NCBI RefSeq assembly: GCF_004349355.1
Contig: NZ_SMFK01000001.1
Coordinates: 186,001-250,000 of the forward strand
DNA: 64,000 nucleotides
Reading direction: 5' to 3'
From: Flavobacterium cellulosilyticum
Lineage (GTDB): Bacteria > Bacteroidota > Bacteroidia > Flavobacteriales > Flavobacteriaceae
Shown here: positions 8,945 through 18,121 of the stretch, piece after piece
Layout of the letters: each line of letters opens with the position of its first letter
How positions within the stretch are numbered: position 1 is the stretch's first letter
Notes under the pieces: model-generated
What the model saw: only the letters and a program-made list of their open reading frames with translations
Told to the model about the DNA's origin: nothing
The model's database searches: none
Position numbers and translations under genes: made by a program

Positions 8945-9580
8945 TTACCTTATACTATCATGAACATGGGTTTGAATACCGTCATTCCATAAAGTAAGAA
9001 TATCGGTAGCTACAGCAGCTCCACTTCCTGATGCAATTGCCACTTGGCTTCTCCAACCCGCCAAAGTTCCCGTTACATAAATACCTTCGGCTACTTTATG
9101 GTCATTATTTCTAAGCTGAATTCTTTGCTTTACAGGCAGTGATTTAAGATGTGGCTCTACATAGTGCATCAAGCCTTCAATAGCAAATGTATTAGCAGCA
9201 CCAATGGCCACAACAATCATTTTAGATTGATACCTATTCTTGTTTGTGATAATTGTAAATTCAGGACTCGAGGTCGAAGGACGAACTGACGAAGTAAATT
9301 CTCCCTCAATTTTCAGCACTTTTTCGTTAGGAATTTGTGTAATATGAGGATAGGTTTCTGATAAATGTTGAATACTTTCAGATAACAAATCAGAACCTAA
9401 TTTATTTGGACTAATTCCATATCCATTATTAATTAAGGCCTCTTGAAGAGAAGAATTTTTTTGATGGGTAATTACAGCAATTTTTTTATCAATTACGAAG
9501 GATTTGTTTTTAGCAGAGCCTAAAATTAAACTGCATGACATTCCAGAAACACCACCACCAATTATTAAAACATCAAACAT
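8945..9580 (-). CDS. Small FAD-dependent pyridine nucleotide oxidoreductase (thioredoxin reductase-like)
   Basis: A 211-residue flavoprotein that is shorter than thioredoxin reductase (about 310). It has the N-terminal FAD dinucleotide fold MFDVLIIGGGVSGMSCSLI, a second ATG motif-like segment MIVVAIGAANTF, and the FAD-capping motif GIYVTGTLAGWRSQVAIASGSGAAVATDIL at the C-terminus. No redox-active CxxC is visible and the NADPH-binding insert is essentially absent. It is therefore not a standard thioredoxin reductase but one of the compact NAD(P)/FAD proteins. Its start follows the stop of a 67-residue membrane protein by 2 nt, so the two form an operon. The reaction is unknown. Confidence 0.8.
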   Translation of the reverse strand: MFDVLIIGGGVSGMSCSLILGSAKNKSFVIDKKIAVITHQKNSSLQEALINNGYGISPNKLGSDLLSESIQHLSETYPHITQIPNEKVLKIEGEFTSSVRPSTSSPEFTIITNKNRYQSKMIVVAIGAANTFAIEGLMHYVEPHLKSLPVKQRIQLRNNDHKVAEGIYVTGTLAGWRSQVAIASGSGAAVATDILTLWNDGIQTHVHDSIR

Positions 9581-9582
9581 AA

Positions 9583-9786
9583 TTAGAATTTATCATTCAT
9601 TTTTTCTTCGATATTTTTTGATAATCTAAAAATTAAAAGAATCAAAACAGCGCAAGTAGAGGCTGCAACACCAATACAGGCAACCATACTATTTCCTTCA
9701 AGTGGATGATTAAAATCTAAAAGACTAATGTTAAAAATAATTAAAACTAATGCCAAAATCACCAATATGTTTGTAAAAATTTTCAT
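9583..9786 (-). CDS. Small two-helix membrane protein
   Basis: A 67-residue protein with two hydrophobic segments, ILVILALVLIIFNISLL (about 7-23) and VACIGVAASTCAVLILLIF (about 35-53), separated by the loop DFNHPLEGNSM, and ending in a charged tail NIEEKMNDKF. I do not recognise a named family beyond similar short proteins in Flavobacteriia. It is the promoter-proximal gene of a two-gene unit with the small FAD oxidoreductase, which suggests a functional link but does not prove one. Confidence 0.75.
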   Translation of the reverse strand: MKIFTNILVILALVLIIFNISLLDFNHPLEGNSMVACIGVAASTCAVLILLIFRLSKNIEEKMNDKF

Positions 9787-9915
9787 AAAAATATATTTTT
9801 GTTAGTACCTAAATACAGCTCCCTTTAGTGTCAATTTTATCTTTTAAATATTAAATAAACAACTAAAACTGTTTTTATGTAAAAAATTAATGAGGTAAAT
9901 TTATAAAAATTTATT

Positions 9916-10491
9916 TTAGACAAACAAACCTTTAACATTAGCAGCGAATAATTTAACAGCAATTGCTAAAAGAACTACGCCAAAAGCTTTTCTGACTACT
10001 CCTAAACCATTTTTTCCTAACATTTTTTCGATTTTTGATGAGGATTTCAATACTGCATACACTATAATGATGTTCAAAACAATGGCAAACACAATGTTTA
10101 AAGTTTGAAATTCAGCCTTCAATGACAATAATGTAGTCATCGTTCCAGCTCCAGCAATTAATGGAAAAGCAATAGGAACAATTGACGCAGAACTTGCCTC
10201 ATCGTCGCGATAAATACGAACACCCAAAATCATTTCCAAGGCTAAAAAGAACAATACAAAAGAACCTGCCACAGCAAATGAATGCACATCAATACCTATT
10301 AATTTTAATAACTCTTCACCAACAAAAAGAAAAATTATCATAATAGAACCCGCAACTATTGACGCTTTTTCTGATTCAATATGTCCGTGTTTTGTCTTTA
10401 AATCAACCACAATTGGAATAGATCCAACAATGTCAATTACAGCAAATAGCACCATGCTTACCGTAATAATTTCTTTTAAGTCAATCTCCAT
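9916..10491 (-). CDS. MarC family integral membrane protein
   Basis: A 191-residue protein with about six membrane segments. It matches the MarC (UPF0056) family: VLFAVIDIVGSIPIVVDLKTKHG near the N-terminus, then GSFVLFFLALEMILGVRI and ASIVPIAFPLIAGAGTMTTLL, the conserved family signature around PLIAGPG. Despite the name, MarC is not established as a drug exporter, and its substrate is unknown. An upstream ATG at 10566 would add 25 residues with no family counterpart. I chose the ATG at 10491, which gives MEIDLKEIITVSMVLF. Confidence 0.88.
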   Translation of the reverse strand: MEIDLKEIITVSMVLFAVIDIVGSIPIVVDLKTKHGHIESEKASIVAGSIMIIFLFVGEELLKLIGIDVHSFAVAGSFVLFFLALEMILGVRIYRDDEASSASIVPIAFPLIAGAGTMTTLLSLKAEFQTLNIVFAIVLNIIIVYAVLKSSSKIEKMLGKNGLGVVRKAFGVVLLAIAVKLFAANVKGLFV

Positions 10492-10689
10492 TATTATATT
10501 ATTTAGGAAGTAAAAGTATTCAATTATTAGGCTTTTTAATACTGATTTTTGGATAATTATTGACAATCTTAGGTCATTGAAAATTACAATGAGTTTTTAA
10601 TTAAAATCTTTATAAAAGTGAAGATCAACAATATAGAAATTGGAATTGTTAAAATTAAACTTTAACTTTTTAAAATTCGGAATTCAAAG

Positions 10690-10697
10690 TATCTTTG
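10690..10697 (+). promoter_or_regulatory. -7 element TATCTTTG exactly 12 nt before the DUF3109 ATG
   Basis: TATCTTTG is followed by CAAT and then ATG at 10702. With the usual -7 geometry transcription would begin at or next to the A of the ATG, which predicts a leaderless message. The same spacing recurs upstream of the ArsR gene and tadA. Confidence 0.6.
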
Positions 10698-10701
10698 CAA
10701 T

Positions 10702-11274
10702 ATGTTTCAACTAGGAAAAACCATCATATCGGAAGATATACTCGAAAAAGAATTTGTTTGTAATCTATCGGCTTGCAAAGGGGCGTGTTGTGTCGACGGT
10801 GATGCAGGAGCGCCATTGAGCGAAGATGAAACTAAAATTTTGGAAGCCATTTATCCAAAAGTTAAACCATTTCTTCGTAAAGAAGGGATTGCAGCTATTG
10901 AAGCTCAAGGTACTTGGACAAAAGGCACAGATGGAGAACTTGAAACACCATTAATCGACAATAAGGATTGTGCCTACGTAATGTATGATGGTAAAACCGC
11001 ACTTTGCGGAATCGAACAAGCCTATAATCAAGGGGAAATTGATTGGAAAAAACCAGTTTCCTGTCATTTGTATCCTATTCGGGTGAAAGATTTCACGGAG
11101 TTTGCTGCTGTTAATTATGATAAATGGGAAATTTGCGACGATGCCTGTTCCTTAGGTGCAGCACTTGAAGTTCCCGTTTACAAATTTGTTAAGGAAGCCT
11201 TAATTCGAAGATTTGGTGAGGATTGGTATTTAGAACTAGAAAAGGTAGCTCAAGAGTTGAAAAGCAATTCTTAA
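10702..11274 (+). CDS. DUF3109 family cysteine-rich protein
   Basis: A 190-residue soluble protein of the DUF3109 family. Eight cysteines are arranged as CNLSACKGACC (residues 20-30), CAYVMYDGKTALCG, CHLYP and CDDAC. This is a pattern like the YkgJ-type zinc- or iron-chelating proteins and suggests a bound metal. No enzymatic activity is known for the family. It is transcribed alone; a strong -7 box lies only 4 nt before the ATG, so the mRNA may lack a leader. A 245-bp gap to nrdB follows. Confidence 0.85.
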   Translation: MFQLGKTIISEDILEKEFVCNLSACKGACCVDGDAGAPLSEDETKILEAIYPKVKPFLRKEGIAAIEAQGTWTKGTDGELETPLIDNKDCAYVMYDGKTALCGIEQAYNQGEIDWKKPVSCHLYPIRVKDFTEFAAVNYDKWEICDDACSLGAALEVPVYKFVKEALIRRFGEDWYLELEKVAQELKSNS

Positions 11275-11412
11275 AAAACTAAAGGTTTGTTTTTTAAACC
11301 GCTATAGTTTACAGTAGCTCACGTTGTATTAATTTTTTTAACACACTGTAATTCAGGTATTTAGAAACAATGAGAAATCATTCTATTTCTCACTTTTTGT
11401 TAAAAACTATCC

Positions 11413-11427
11413 CTTATTGTGAATAAG
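11413..11427. promoter_or_regulatory. Short perfect palindrome CTTATTgtgAATAAG upstream of nrdB
   Basis: A 6-bp inverted repeat with a 3-nt centre, about 93 nt before the nrdB ATG. It could be an operator for the nrd genes, but it does not match the NrdR box I know (acaCwAtATaTwGtg) and could be chance in AT-rich DNA. The 11275-11519 gap shows no other clear signal apart from a weak AACCTTTG box at 11457-11464. Confidence 0.25.
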
Positions 11428-11519
11428 TTTGGCTTTTAAAAACCGCATAAATTCACAACCTTTGTAATCTACGAAAAACATAATAATTCGTTGAAATCTT
11501 ATAAAACCCTACACAAGCA

Positions 11520-12497
11520 ATGTCACAAATCGAACCAATTTTACAAGAGAACAAAAATCGTTTCGTAATATTCCCTATCAAACACCACGATATTTGGGAG
11601 TTTTATAAAATGATGGAAGCCAGTTTTTGGACTGCAGAAGAAATAGATTTATCCCAAGACTTAAACGATTGGAATAATAAATTAAGTGATGATGAAAGGT
11701 ATTTTGTAAAACATATTTTAGCATTTTTCGCAGCTTCGGATGGAATTGTAAACGAAAACCTAGCTGAAAATTTTGTCAATGAAGTGCAATATGCCGAAGC
11801 AAAATTTTTCTATGGTTTCCAGATTATGATGGAAAACATTCATAGTGAAACGTATTCGCTTTTGATTGATACTTATGTAAAAGATGAAGCAGAAAAAACA
11901 CAATTATTTACTGCAATTGATGTGTTTCCTGCTATCAAGAAAAAAGCCCAATGGGCTTTGAAATGGATAGAATCCGATTCGTTTGCCGAAAGATTAATTG
12001 CATTTGCTGCAGTGGAAGGAATTTTCTTTTCCGGAAGTTTTTGCTCTATCTTCTGGTTAAAAAAACGTGGTTTAATGCCAGGACTGACATTTTCAAATGA
12101 ATTAATTTCTCGTGACGAAGGCGTTCATTGTGATTTTGCAGTGCACTTGCACAACCATCATTTAGTAAACAAAGTACCTAAAGAACGTATCAGAGAAATT
12201 ATTGTTGATGCATTGAATATCGAAAGAGAGTTTATTACTGAGTCCATTCCAGTAAGTTTAATTGGTATGAATGCAGTCTTAATGACACAGTATTTAGAAT
12301 TTGTTACTGATCGATTGTTGGTCGAATTAGAATGCGAAAGAGAATACAATACCCCTAACCCATTTGATTTTATGGACATGATTTCGCTTCAAGGAAAAAC
12401 AAATTTCTTTGAAAAGAAAGTAGCCGAATATCAAAAAGCGGGTGTTAAAGTTACCGAAGGAGACTCTCAAAAAATTAGTTTCGACGCTGATTTTTAA
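11520..12497 (+). CDS. nrdB: Ribonucleoside-diphosphate reductase beta subunit (class I)
   Basis: The small subunit of class I ribonucleotide reductase, holding the di-metal cofactor that generates the radical used by NrdA. The 325-residue protein shows the metal-ligand helices in order: [17 protein letters not shown] (first glutamate/aspartate ligand region), [17 protein letters not shown] (E and H ligands), [20 protein letters not shown] and [11 protein letters not shown] (E and H ligands). The tail ending ISFDADF is the peptide that docks into NrdA. Subclass (iron-tyrosyl or other metal) cannot be fixed by eye. nrdA follows after 231 bp that contain a dispersed stem-loop repeat. Confidence 0.95.
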   Translation: MSQIEPILQENKNRFVIFPIKHHDIWEFYKMMEASFWTAEEIDLSQDLNDWNNKLSDDERYFVKHILAFFAASDGIVNENLAENFVNEVQYAEAKFFYGFQIMMENIHSETYSLLIDTYVKDEAEKTQLFTAIDVFPAIKKKAQWALKWIESDSFAERLIAFAAVEGIFFSGSFCSIFWLKKRGLMPGLTFSNELISRDEGVHCDFAVHLHNHHLVNKVPKERIREIIVDALNIEREFITESIPVSLIGMNAVLMTQYLEFVTDRLLVELECEREYNTPNPFDFMDMISLQGKTNFFEKKVAEYQKAGVKVTEGDSQKISFDADF

Positions 12498-12504
12498 TTT
12501 TTTT

Positions 12505-12628
12505 ACCGCAAAGACGCTAAGTCACAAAGGAAATTATAAAAAATATAAAAGTCTAAATTTAATTTTTAGACAAAGAAATTACTACGAAAGCCAAAGCCAA
12601 AAAACTTTGCCCTTTGTGTCTTCGTGGC
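12505..12628. repeat. Dispersed stem-loop repeat (ACCGCAAAGACGC / GTCTTCGTGGC) between nrdB and nrdA
   Basis: The left arm at 12505-12530 (ACCGCAAAGACGCTAAG then TCACAAAGG) pairs imperfectly with the right arm at 12611-12628 (CCTTTGTGTCTTCGTGGC), about 80 nt apart. From general knowledge this sequence family occurs in many intergenic gaps of Bacteroidota and some other phyla. No protein is encoded here convincingly. Confidence 0.6.
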
Positions 12629-12728
12629 AATAAACATAAATTATTACCCGGGAATAGTATCCCAAAATAGCAATACAAATTCAACTAACTAGAAAAGGGA
12701 TTTTCTATTTTAAAAAAAAATCAAGATT

Positions 12729-15158
12729 ATGTACGTAATTAAAAGAGATGGTCGTAAAGAGCCTGTAATGTTTGACAAAATCACAGATAGGATTAAAAAA
12801 CTATGTTATGGTTTAAATGATTTAGTAGACGCTGTAAAAGTGGCAATGCGAGTAATTGAAGGATTGTATGACGGAGTTTCCACTTCTGAATTGGACAATC
12901 TTGCTGCTGAAACAGCTGCCTCAATGACTATTGCTCATCCTGATTATGCGCAATTAGCGGCTAGAATTGCTATTTCAAATTTACATTCCAATACCACCAA
13001 ATCTTTCTCGGAAACGATGAACGAAATGTTTCATTATGTCAATCCGAGAACCAATCTAGAAGCACCCTTACTTTCTGAAGAAGTGCATAAAGTAATCATG
13101 GATAATGCCGAATATTTAGATTCTCGTATCATTTATAATAGAGATTTTAACTACGATTATTTTGGTTTTAAAACCTTAGAGCGTTCGTATTTGTTAAAAA
13201 TTAACGGAAAAATAGTAGAGCGTCCACAACACATGTTGATGCGTGTTTCGGTTGGAATACACCTAAATGATTTAAAATCGGTTATAGAAACCTACGACTT
13301 AATGTCGAAAAAATTCTTTACACATGCTACGCCAACCTTATTTAATGCTGGAACTCCAAAACCTCAAATGTCTTCTTGTTTCCTTTTGGCTATGCAAGAC
13401 GACAGTATCGATGGAATATATGACACCTTAAAACAAACAGCTAAAATATCGCAATCTGCTGGTGGAGTTGGGCTTTCTATTCATAACGTTCGCGCAACGG
13501 GTTCGTACATTCGTGGAACTAATGGAACTTCGAATGGGATTGTGCCGATGTTAAGGGTTTTTAACGATACGGCTCGTTATGTAGATCAAGGTGGTGGAAA
13601 ACGTAAAGGAAGTTTTGCGATTTACATGGAAACTTGGCATGCTGATATTTTTGATTTCCTAGATTTGAAAAAGAATACAGGAAAAGAAGAAATGCGTGCT
13701 AGAGATTTATTCTTTGCCATGTGGACATCGGATTTGTTTATGAAACGAGTACAGGAAGATTCCTATTGGACCTTGATGTGTCCTAACGAATGTCCAGGGT
13801 TATATGACGTATACGGAGAAGAATTCGAAAAGATGTATATTAATTATGAAACTCGTAATAAAGGGCGCAAAACGATAAAAGCACGTGAATTATGGGAGAA
13901 AATTCTAGAATCTCAAATCGAGACTGGAACGCCCTACATGTTGTACAAAGATGCCGCAAATAGAAAATCAAACCAGAAAAATCTTGGAACTATTCGATCA
14001 TCGAATTTGTGCACGGAGATAATGGAATTTACTTCGAAAGATGAAATTGCGGTTTGTAATCTTGCCTCTATTTCGTTACCAATGTTTGTGGAAAACGGAA
14101 AATTCGACCATGACTTATTATACACTGTTACAAAACGAGTAACTCGTAACTTGAATAAAGTTATTGACAGAAATTACTATCCTGTAAAAGAAGCCGAAAA
14201 CTCAAATTTACGTCACCGTCCAGTTGGATTAGGAGTGCAAGGTCTAGCTGATGCATTTATCATGTTGCGTTTGCCTTTTACAAGTGATGAAGCGAAAAAA
14301 TTAAACCAAGAAATATTCGAAACTTTATACTTTGCTGCTGTTACCGCATCTATGGAAATGGCAATAGAAGAAGGGCCTTATTCAACATTCGAAGGATCTC
14401 CAATTTCTCAAGGAGAATTCCAATACAATTTGTGGGGACTGAAAGACGAAGAATTATCAGGACGTTGGGATTGGGCTTCTTTAAGAAAAGAAGTGATGAA
14501 AAACGGAGTTAGAAATTCTCTTTTAGTAGCACCTATGCCTACTGCCTCCACTTCGCAAATATTAGGGAACAACGAAGCGTTTGAACCATACACTTCTAAT
14601 ATTTATACCAGAAGAGTACTTTCGGGAGAATTTATTGTGGTAAACAAACATTTACTACATGATTTAGTAGAACGTGGCTTGTGGAATGAATCCTTGAAGC
14701 AAGAATTAATGAGAAATAATGGTTCGGTTCAAGACCTGAATATTCCGCAAGAGTTGAAAGAATTGTACAAAACAGTTTGGGAAATGTCTATGAAAGACAT
14801 TATTGATATGTCACGTCAAAGAGGGTATTTTGTAGATCAATCACAATCCTTGAACTTGTTTATGCAAGATGCAAATTATTCTAAATTAACATCAATGCAC
14901 TTCTACGCTTGGCAATCTGGATTGAAAACCGGAATGTACTATTTGAGAACAAAAGCTGCAGTTGATGCGATTAAATTCACCTTGAACAACGATAAAAAAG
15001 AAGCTCCAATTGAAATTCCAACAACTGTAGCTGAGAAAAAATTACAACCTATTGCTGTTTTAGACGAAGCAGTTGAAATATCAGCAGAAGAATACAAAGC
15101 AATGATCGAATTGGCAAAAAATGCCGGTGCAGAAGATTGTGAAATGTGTGGAAGTTAA
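12729..15158 (+). CDS. nrdA: Ribonucleoside-diphosphate reductase alpha subunit (class I)
   Basis: The catalytic large subunit that reduces NDPs to dNDPs. The 809-residue protein begins with an ATP-cone allosteric domain ([21 protein letters not shown], about residues 1-90). The catalytic barrel follows: [15 protein letters not shown] [40 protein letters not shown], the signature [28 protein letters not shown] with the active-site cysteine, and [19 protein letters not shown]. The C-terminus EDCEMCGS carries the mobile redox cysteine pair that thioredoxin reduces. The intact ATP cone predicts dATP feedback. A strong terminator sits 9 nt after the stop. Confidence 0.97.
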   Translation: MYVIKRDGRKEPVMFDKITDRIKKLCYGLNDLVDAVKVAMRVIEGLYDGVSTSELDNLAAETAASMTIAHPDYAQLAARIAISNLHSNTTKSFSETMNEMFHYVNPRTNLEAPLLSEEVHKVIMDNAEYLDSRIIYNRDFNYDYFGFKTLERSYLLKINGKIVERPQHMLMRVSVGIHLNDLKSVIETYDLMSKKFFTHATPTLFNAGTPKPQMSSCFLLAMQDDSIDGIYDTLKQTAKISQSAGGVGLSIHNVRATGSYIRGTNGTSNGIVPMLRVFNDTARYVDQGGGKRKGSFAIYMETWHADIFDFLDLKKNTGKEEMRARDLFFAMWTSDLFMKRVQEDSYWTLMCPNECPGLYDVYGEEFEKMYINYETRNKGRKTIKARELWEKILESQIETGTPYMLYKDAANRKSNQKNLGTIRSSNLCTEIMEFTSKDEIAVCNLASISLPMFVENGKFDHDLLYTVTKRVTRNLNKVIDRNYYPVKEAENSNLRHRPVGLGVQGLADAFIMLRLPFTSDEAKKLNQEIFETLYFAAVTASMEMAIEEGPYSTFEGSPISQGEFQYNLWGLKDEELSGRWDWASLRKEVMKNGVRNSLLVAPMPTASTSQILGNNEAFEPYTSNIYTRRVLSGEFIVVNKHLLHDLVERGLWNESLKQELMRNNGSVQDLNIPQELKELYKTVWEMSMKDIIDMSRQRGYFVDQSQSLNLFMQDANYSKLTSMHFYAWQSGLKTGMYYLRTKAAVDAIKFTLNNDKKEAPIEIPTTVAEKKLQPIAVLDEAVEISAEEYKAMIELAKNAGAEDCEMCGS

Positions 15159-15166
15159 TATGAAAT

Positions 15167-15201
15167 AAAAAAGACTTCAATTGTAGTTGAAGTCTTTTTT
15201 T
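15167..15201 (+). terminator. Rho-independent terminator of nrdA
   Basis: AAGACTTCAA and TTGAAGTCTT form a perfect 10-bp stem with a 6-nt loop, flanked by six A on the left and a run of T on the right. It lies immediately after the nrdA stop. Confidence 0.85.
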
Positions 15202-15335
15202 AGATTTAATTATAGATAATAGAATTGAAGTTCTATTCTATAGCCAAATTTTTATTTGTTTTTTCAAAGTTCAAATATAAAATATTCTGGTAAAAAAAGG
15301 ACTTCTTTATTGTTAAATTTTAATATTTTTCAAAT

Positions 15336-15461
15336 ATGAATCCAAAACAGGATGAAAGTTGTGAGTATATTTTTAGAAAATGTATCACAACCAGAAACGG
15401 AAGAAAAATTTGTAAAACGGACGGAAGTTGTTTTAAAATTCGAATTAAAAAAAACGTTTAG
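15336..15461 (+). CDS. Small cysteine-containing basic protein (41 aa), hypothetical
   Basis: ATG at 15336 opens a 41-codon frame whose product starts MNPKQDESCEYIFRKC, continues ITTRNGRKICKTDGSC and ends FKIRIKKNV. It has four cysteines (residues 9, 16, 26, 32) and a net positive charge. A strong terminator begins 11 nt after its stop, and the gene sits alone between the nrdA terminator and the RDD gene. This isolated, terminated arrangement supports a real transcript. The pattern YIFRK..TT.NGRKI...G..FKI recalls short flavobacterial proteins I have seen annotated as hypothetical. Function unknown. Confidence 0.6.
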   Translation: MNPKQDESCEYIFRKCITTRNGRKICKTDGSCFKIRIKKNV

Positions 15462-15471
15462 TATTTTAATT

Positions 15472-15504
15472 AAACAGCTATCATTTTGGTAGCTGTTTTT
15501 TTTT
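15472..15504 (+). terminator. Rho-independent terminator after the 41-aa ORF
   Basis: AAACAGCTA and TAGCTGTTT form a 9-bp stem with a loop of about 9 nt and a T run. It is the second terminator within 340 bp after nrdA, which implies a separate transcription unit between them. Confidence 0.8.
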
Positions 15505-15571
15505 GATATATACAAAGTCTAATCAATCTATATTACTAGGATTAAAATTCTACTTTCCGAAAAAAAATCAC

Positions 15572-15579
15572 TATATTTG
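15572..15579 (+). promoter_or_regulatory. -7 promoter element TATATTTG of the RDD gene
   Basis: A match to TAnnTTTG 48 nt before the ATG at 15620; the predicted leader is about 36 nt. Confidence 0.6.
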
Positions 15580-15619
15580 AGAGAGTAATCCTTACAAAAA
15601 CAATTAAAACATCTCAAAA

Positions 15620-16099
15620 ATGGAAAATAAAGAATTTACTGTTACTAATGATTTATTGGCTACCAGAGGACAACGTTCTCTTAATTGCATTCTCGATTTA
15701 TTAATTGTTCATACTATTATAGTTAGCATTGGAACAACAGTGGTTATTATTGGAGATCTAACAAGCAATTACAATTTAACAAATTGGGCTGAATCCAGAA
15801 CAACTTTAGAAAAATTGTTGCTTTGGGCTGTGATTGTCTTTTTATATTATTTTTTGACAGAAACCTATTTTTCCCAAACTTTTGCCAAGTATTTTACCAA
15901 AACAATTGTAGTCACAAAAGAAGGTTCAAGACCTAAATTACACAAAATCTTCATTCGGACGCTTACTCGATTTATTCCATTAGAAGGACTTACTTTTTTA
16001 TCTAGTAATATTAGAGGTCTACATGACTTGTTTTCTAATACTTATGTTGTGAAAAAACACGAGCTCAATCATAAAAAGGGAGTTATTGCATTTCCTTGA
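15620..16099 (+). CDS. RDD family membrane protein
   Basis: A 159-residue inner-membrane protein of the RDD family. The three namesake positions are visible: R in ATRGQRSLNCILD with the D of LD (about residues 16-27), and the late D in LHDLFSNTYVV. Hydrophobic segments are LIVHTIIVSIGTTVVIIG (about 28-45) and LLLWAVIVFLYYFLTETYF (about 69-87), followed by the conserved TFAKYFTKTIVVTKEG. RDD proteins are small transporters or accessory membrane proteins, and some members have been linked to Na+(Li+,K+)/H+ exchange. No partner is encoded alongside. It is a single-gene unit with its own -7 box and terminator. Confidence 0.85.
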   Translation: MENKEFTVTNDLLATRGQRSLNCILDLLIVHTIIVSIGTTVVIIGDLTSNYNLTNWAESRTTLEKLLLWAVIVFLYYFLTETYFSQTFAKYFTKTIVVTKEGSRPKLHKIFIRTLTRFIPLEGLTFLSSNIRGLHDLFSNTYVVKKHELNHKKGVIAFP

Positions 16100-16115
16100 T
16101 AAAATTTGTTCAAAT

Positions 16116-16156
16116 AAACCCCTTAGTAAATTTTAAAGATTTGCTAAGGGGTTTTT
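16116..16156. terminator. Terminator between the RDD gene and the ABC exporter
   Basis: AAACCCCTTAGTAAAT and ATTTGCTAAGGGGTTT form a stem of about 16 bp with one mismatch and a 7-nt loop, followed by T residues. It can serve both converging genes. Confidence 0.8.
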
Positions 16157-16239
16157 AATTGTAGATTATGCGGATAATATGTTCTCGATATTAGTTCTCA
16201 TTTGTTGTGTTGATGCAATCATTTCTATTAAATATTTCA

Positions 16240-18000
16240 TTAAAAAACTTCATACTTTCTTTCGCCAATTTGTTGTCTCCACATCGCATAATACAAGCCT
16301 TTTTCATCCAATAAATCTTGGTGTTTACCTTGTTCGATGATTTGTCCTTGTTCCAAAACAAATATTTTATCAGCGTGCATAATAGTCGATAAACGATGCG
16401 CAATCAATACTGTAATTTGATCTTGCTTAGACGATATGCTACGGATAGTTTTGGTGATTTCTTCTTCGGTAATCGAGTCCAATGCCGATGTTGCTTCGTC
16501 AAAGAGCAATAAATGTGGATTTCTAAGCAACGCTCTGGCAATTGATAGACGTTGTTTCTCGCCACCCGATACTTTTATGCCACCTTCGCCAATAGTAGTG
16601 TATATTCCATTTTTGGCACGTGCTAATAAATTTTGACAGGCCGATTTTTGCAAAACATCGTTGATTTCTTCGTCGGTAGCATTTGGTTTTACAAACAGTA
16701 AATTGTCTTTTATCGTTCCCGAAAACAATTGGGCATCTTGGGTAACAAAACCTAATTGTTGTCTCAATTCGGTAAGGTCAATGTCTTTGGCGTTTTTATC
16801 ATTATAAAAAATAGCACCTTCTGCAGGATTATATAATCCGACTAACATTTTGACCAAAGTAGTTTTTCCACTTCCTGACGGCCCCACAAAAGCAATAGTT
16901 TCACCAGCTTTTGCATCAAAAGAAATGTTTTTTACGGCATAGGAACTTGCAGTTTGGTGTTTGAATGAAATATTATCAAAACGCAAATGATGGATAGCGC
17001 CAATAGTTTTAGGATTTATCGGAGTTTCTTCACTTTTGGAATTCATTAAATCAGCAAAATTATCCATCGAAGCTTTCGTTTCGTTATAAGTGGCAATGAC
17101 ATTTCCCAATTCCTGTAACGGATTAAACAAAAAGAAAGAAAAGAACATTAACGTAATCAAATCTCCTGGTTTGATGATGTCTTTAAAAATGAACATATAA
17201 AGCGCAAAAACCAAAGCGGTTCGCATAAAATGTACAGTTGTGCCTTGAATGAAACTCAACGAACGAATAAACCTTACTTTTTTGAGTTCTAATCCAAGGA
17301 TTTTAATTGTTGTTGCGTTTAAACGATTGACTTCTTGTTGGGTTAATCCCAAACTTTTTACGAGTTCAATATTTCGTAAGGATTCGGTTGTGGCTCCAGC
17401 CAAAGCAGTAGTTTCTCCTAAAATTTCTTTCGAAACTTTCTTAATTCTTTTGCCTAAAAATGAACTGATGAAAGCTATGACAGGAACAGTTGCCAGAAAT
17501 ATTGGTCCCAGTAGCCAATTAATACTTGAAGCATAAGCCACGACAAATACGATGCCGACTATCGATTGAAAGATTAATGAAATAGATAAGGTAATGAATT
17601 TCTCGCAGTCAATTTTCACTTTCTGAAGTTTACCCAAGGTTTCACCGCTGCGTTGGTCTTCAAAATCCTGAAAAGGCAATTGCAGTGCTTTTTGAATCCC
17701 TTCAGTGTACATTTGAGCCCCCGTTCGCTGAATGATGATATTGGTATAATAATCCTGAAAGTTTTTGGCAATTCTAGAAACCATTGCAGCGCCCAAAGAT
17801 AATGCCAACCAGCCAAAAACTGCTTTGGTAAAATTGAGTTGATTGTGATTAAAGTTGACCACTCCAACACCACATTCGTTAAGAAGTTTACCAATAATTA
17901 TGGAATCAAATAAGGAAAAACATTGATTTATTGTAGCTAGAAATAAAGCAATGTATAAAAGCGTTTTATGGGTTTTGATGTAAGCATATAAAATTTTCAT
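16240..18000 (-). CDS. ABC exporter, fused permease and ATPase (multidrug/lipid type)
   Basis: A 586-residue half-transporter with six membrane helices in the first 310 residues and one nucleotide-binding domain in the last 260. The ATPase motifs are complete: Walker A GPSGSGKTT, Q-loop GFVTQDAQLFSG, signature VSGGEKQR, Walker B HLLLFDEATSALD, and the switch histidine in LIAHRLST. It would work as a homodimer and export an unknown substrate. It is divergent from the ArsR repressor gene; a 26-bp palindrome lies between the two -7 boxes, so the ArsR protein probably controls both. This suggests induction by the ligand of that regulator, possibly a metal or thiol-reactive compound, but this is inference. 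Confidence 0.93.
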   Translation of the reverse strand: MKILYAYIKTHKTLLYIALFLATINQCFSLFDSIIIGKLLNECGVGVVNFNHNQLNFTKAVFGWLALSLGAAMVSRIAKNFQDYYTNIIIQRTGAQMYTEGIQKALQLPFQDFEDQRSGETLGKLQKVKIDCEKFITLSISLIFQSIVGIVFVVAYASSINWLLGPIFLATVPVIAFISSFLGKRIKKVSKEILGETTALAGATTESLRNIELVKSLGLTQQEVNRLNATTIKILGLELKKVRFIRSLSFIQGTTVHFMRTALVFALYMFIFKDIIKPGDLITLMFFSFFLFNPLQELGNVIATYNETKASMDNFADLMNSKSEETPINPKTIGAIHHLRFDNISFKHQTASSYAVKNISFDAKAGETIAFVGPSGSGKTTLVKMLVGLYNPAEGAIFYNDKNAKDIDLTELRQQLGFVTQDAQLFSGTIKDNLLFVKPNATDEEINDVLQKSACQNLLARAKNGIYTTIGEGGIKVSGGEKQRLSIARALLRNPHLLLFDEATSALDSITEEEITKTIRSISSKQDQITVLIAHRLSTIMHADKIFVLEQGQIIEQGKHQDLLDEKGLYYAMWRQQIGERKYEVF

Positions 18001-18059
18001 AGAAAATGTTTTAAAGAAAGTAATTCAAACTACAATTAGTAGCTAAAGTATTGAAGGTG

Positions 18060-18067
18060 CAAATTTA
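18060..18067 (-). promoter_or_regulatory. -7 promoter element TAAATTTG of the ABC exporter
   Basis: The minus strand reads TAAATTTG, about 60 nt upstream of the ATG at 18000. The palindrome at 18071-18096 would overlap its -33 region. Confidence 0.55.
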
Positions 18068-18070
18068 AAA

Positions 18071-18096
18071 AATATATCGAAATATTTCGATATATT
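18071..18096. promoter_or_regulatory. Perfect 26-bp palindrome, probable ArsR operator
   Basis: The core ATCGAAATATTTCGAT is embedded in a perfect palindrome of 26 bp. It sits between the divergent -7 boxes of the ABC exporter (18060-18067) and the ArsR gene (18110-18117), where both -33 regions must lie. A second copy of the core with one mismatch occurs at 18428-18443. Confidence 0.75.
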
Positions 18097-18109
18097 AAAA
18101 AATATATTT

Positions 18110-18117
18110 TACATTTG
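18110..18117 (+). promoter_or_regulatory. -7 promoter element TACATTTG of the ArsR gene
   Basis: TACATTTG starts exactly 12 nt before the ATG at 18122, the same geometry as the DUF3109 gene and tadA, so a leaderless message is predicted. Confidence 0.6.
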
Positions 18118-18121
18118 CCTT

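Noticed and set aside
10492..10566. Upstream ATG extending the MarC protein by 25 residues
   Set aside because: The added residues have no family counterpart, and the ATG at 10491 gives the normal MarC N-terminus.
11275..11519. NrdR boxes upstream of nrdB
   Set aside because: The only palindrome (CTTATTgtgAATAAG) does not match the NrdR consensus and there is no second copy at the required spacing.
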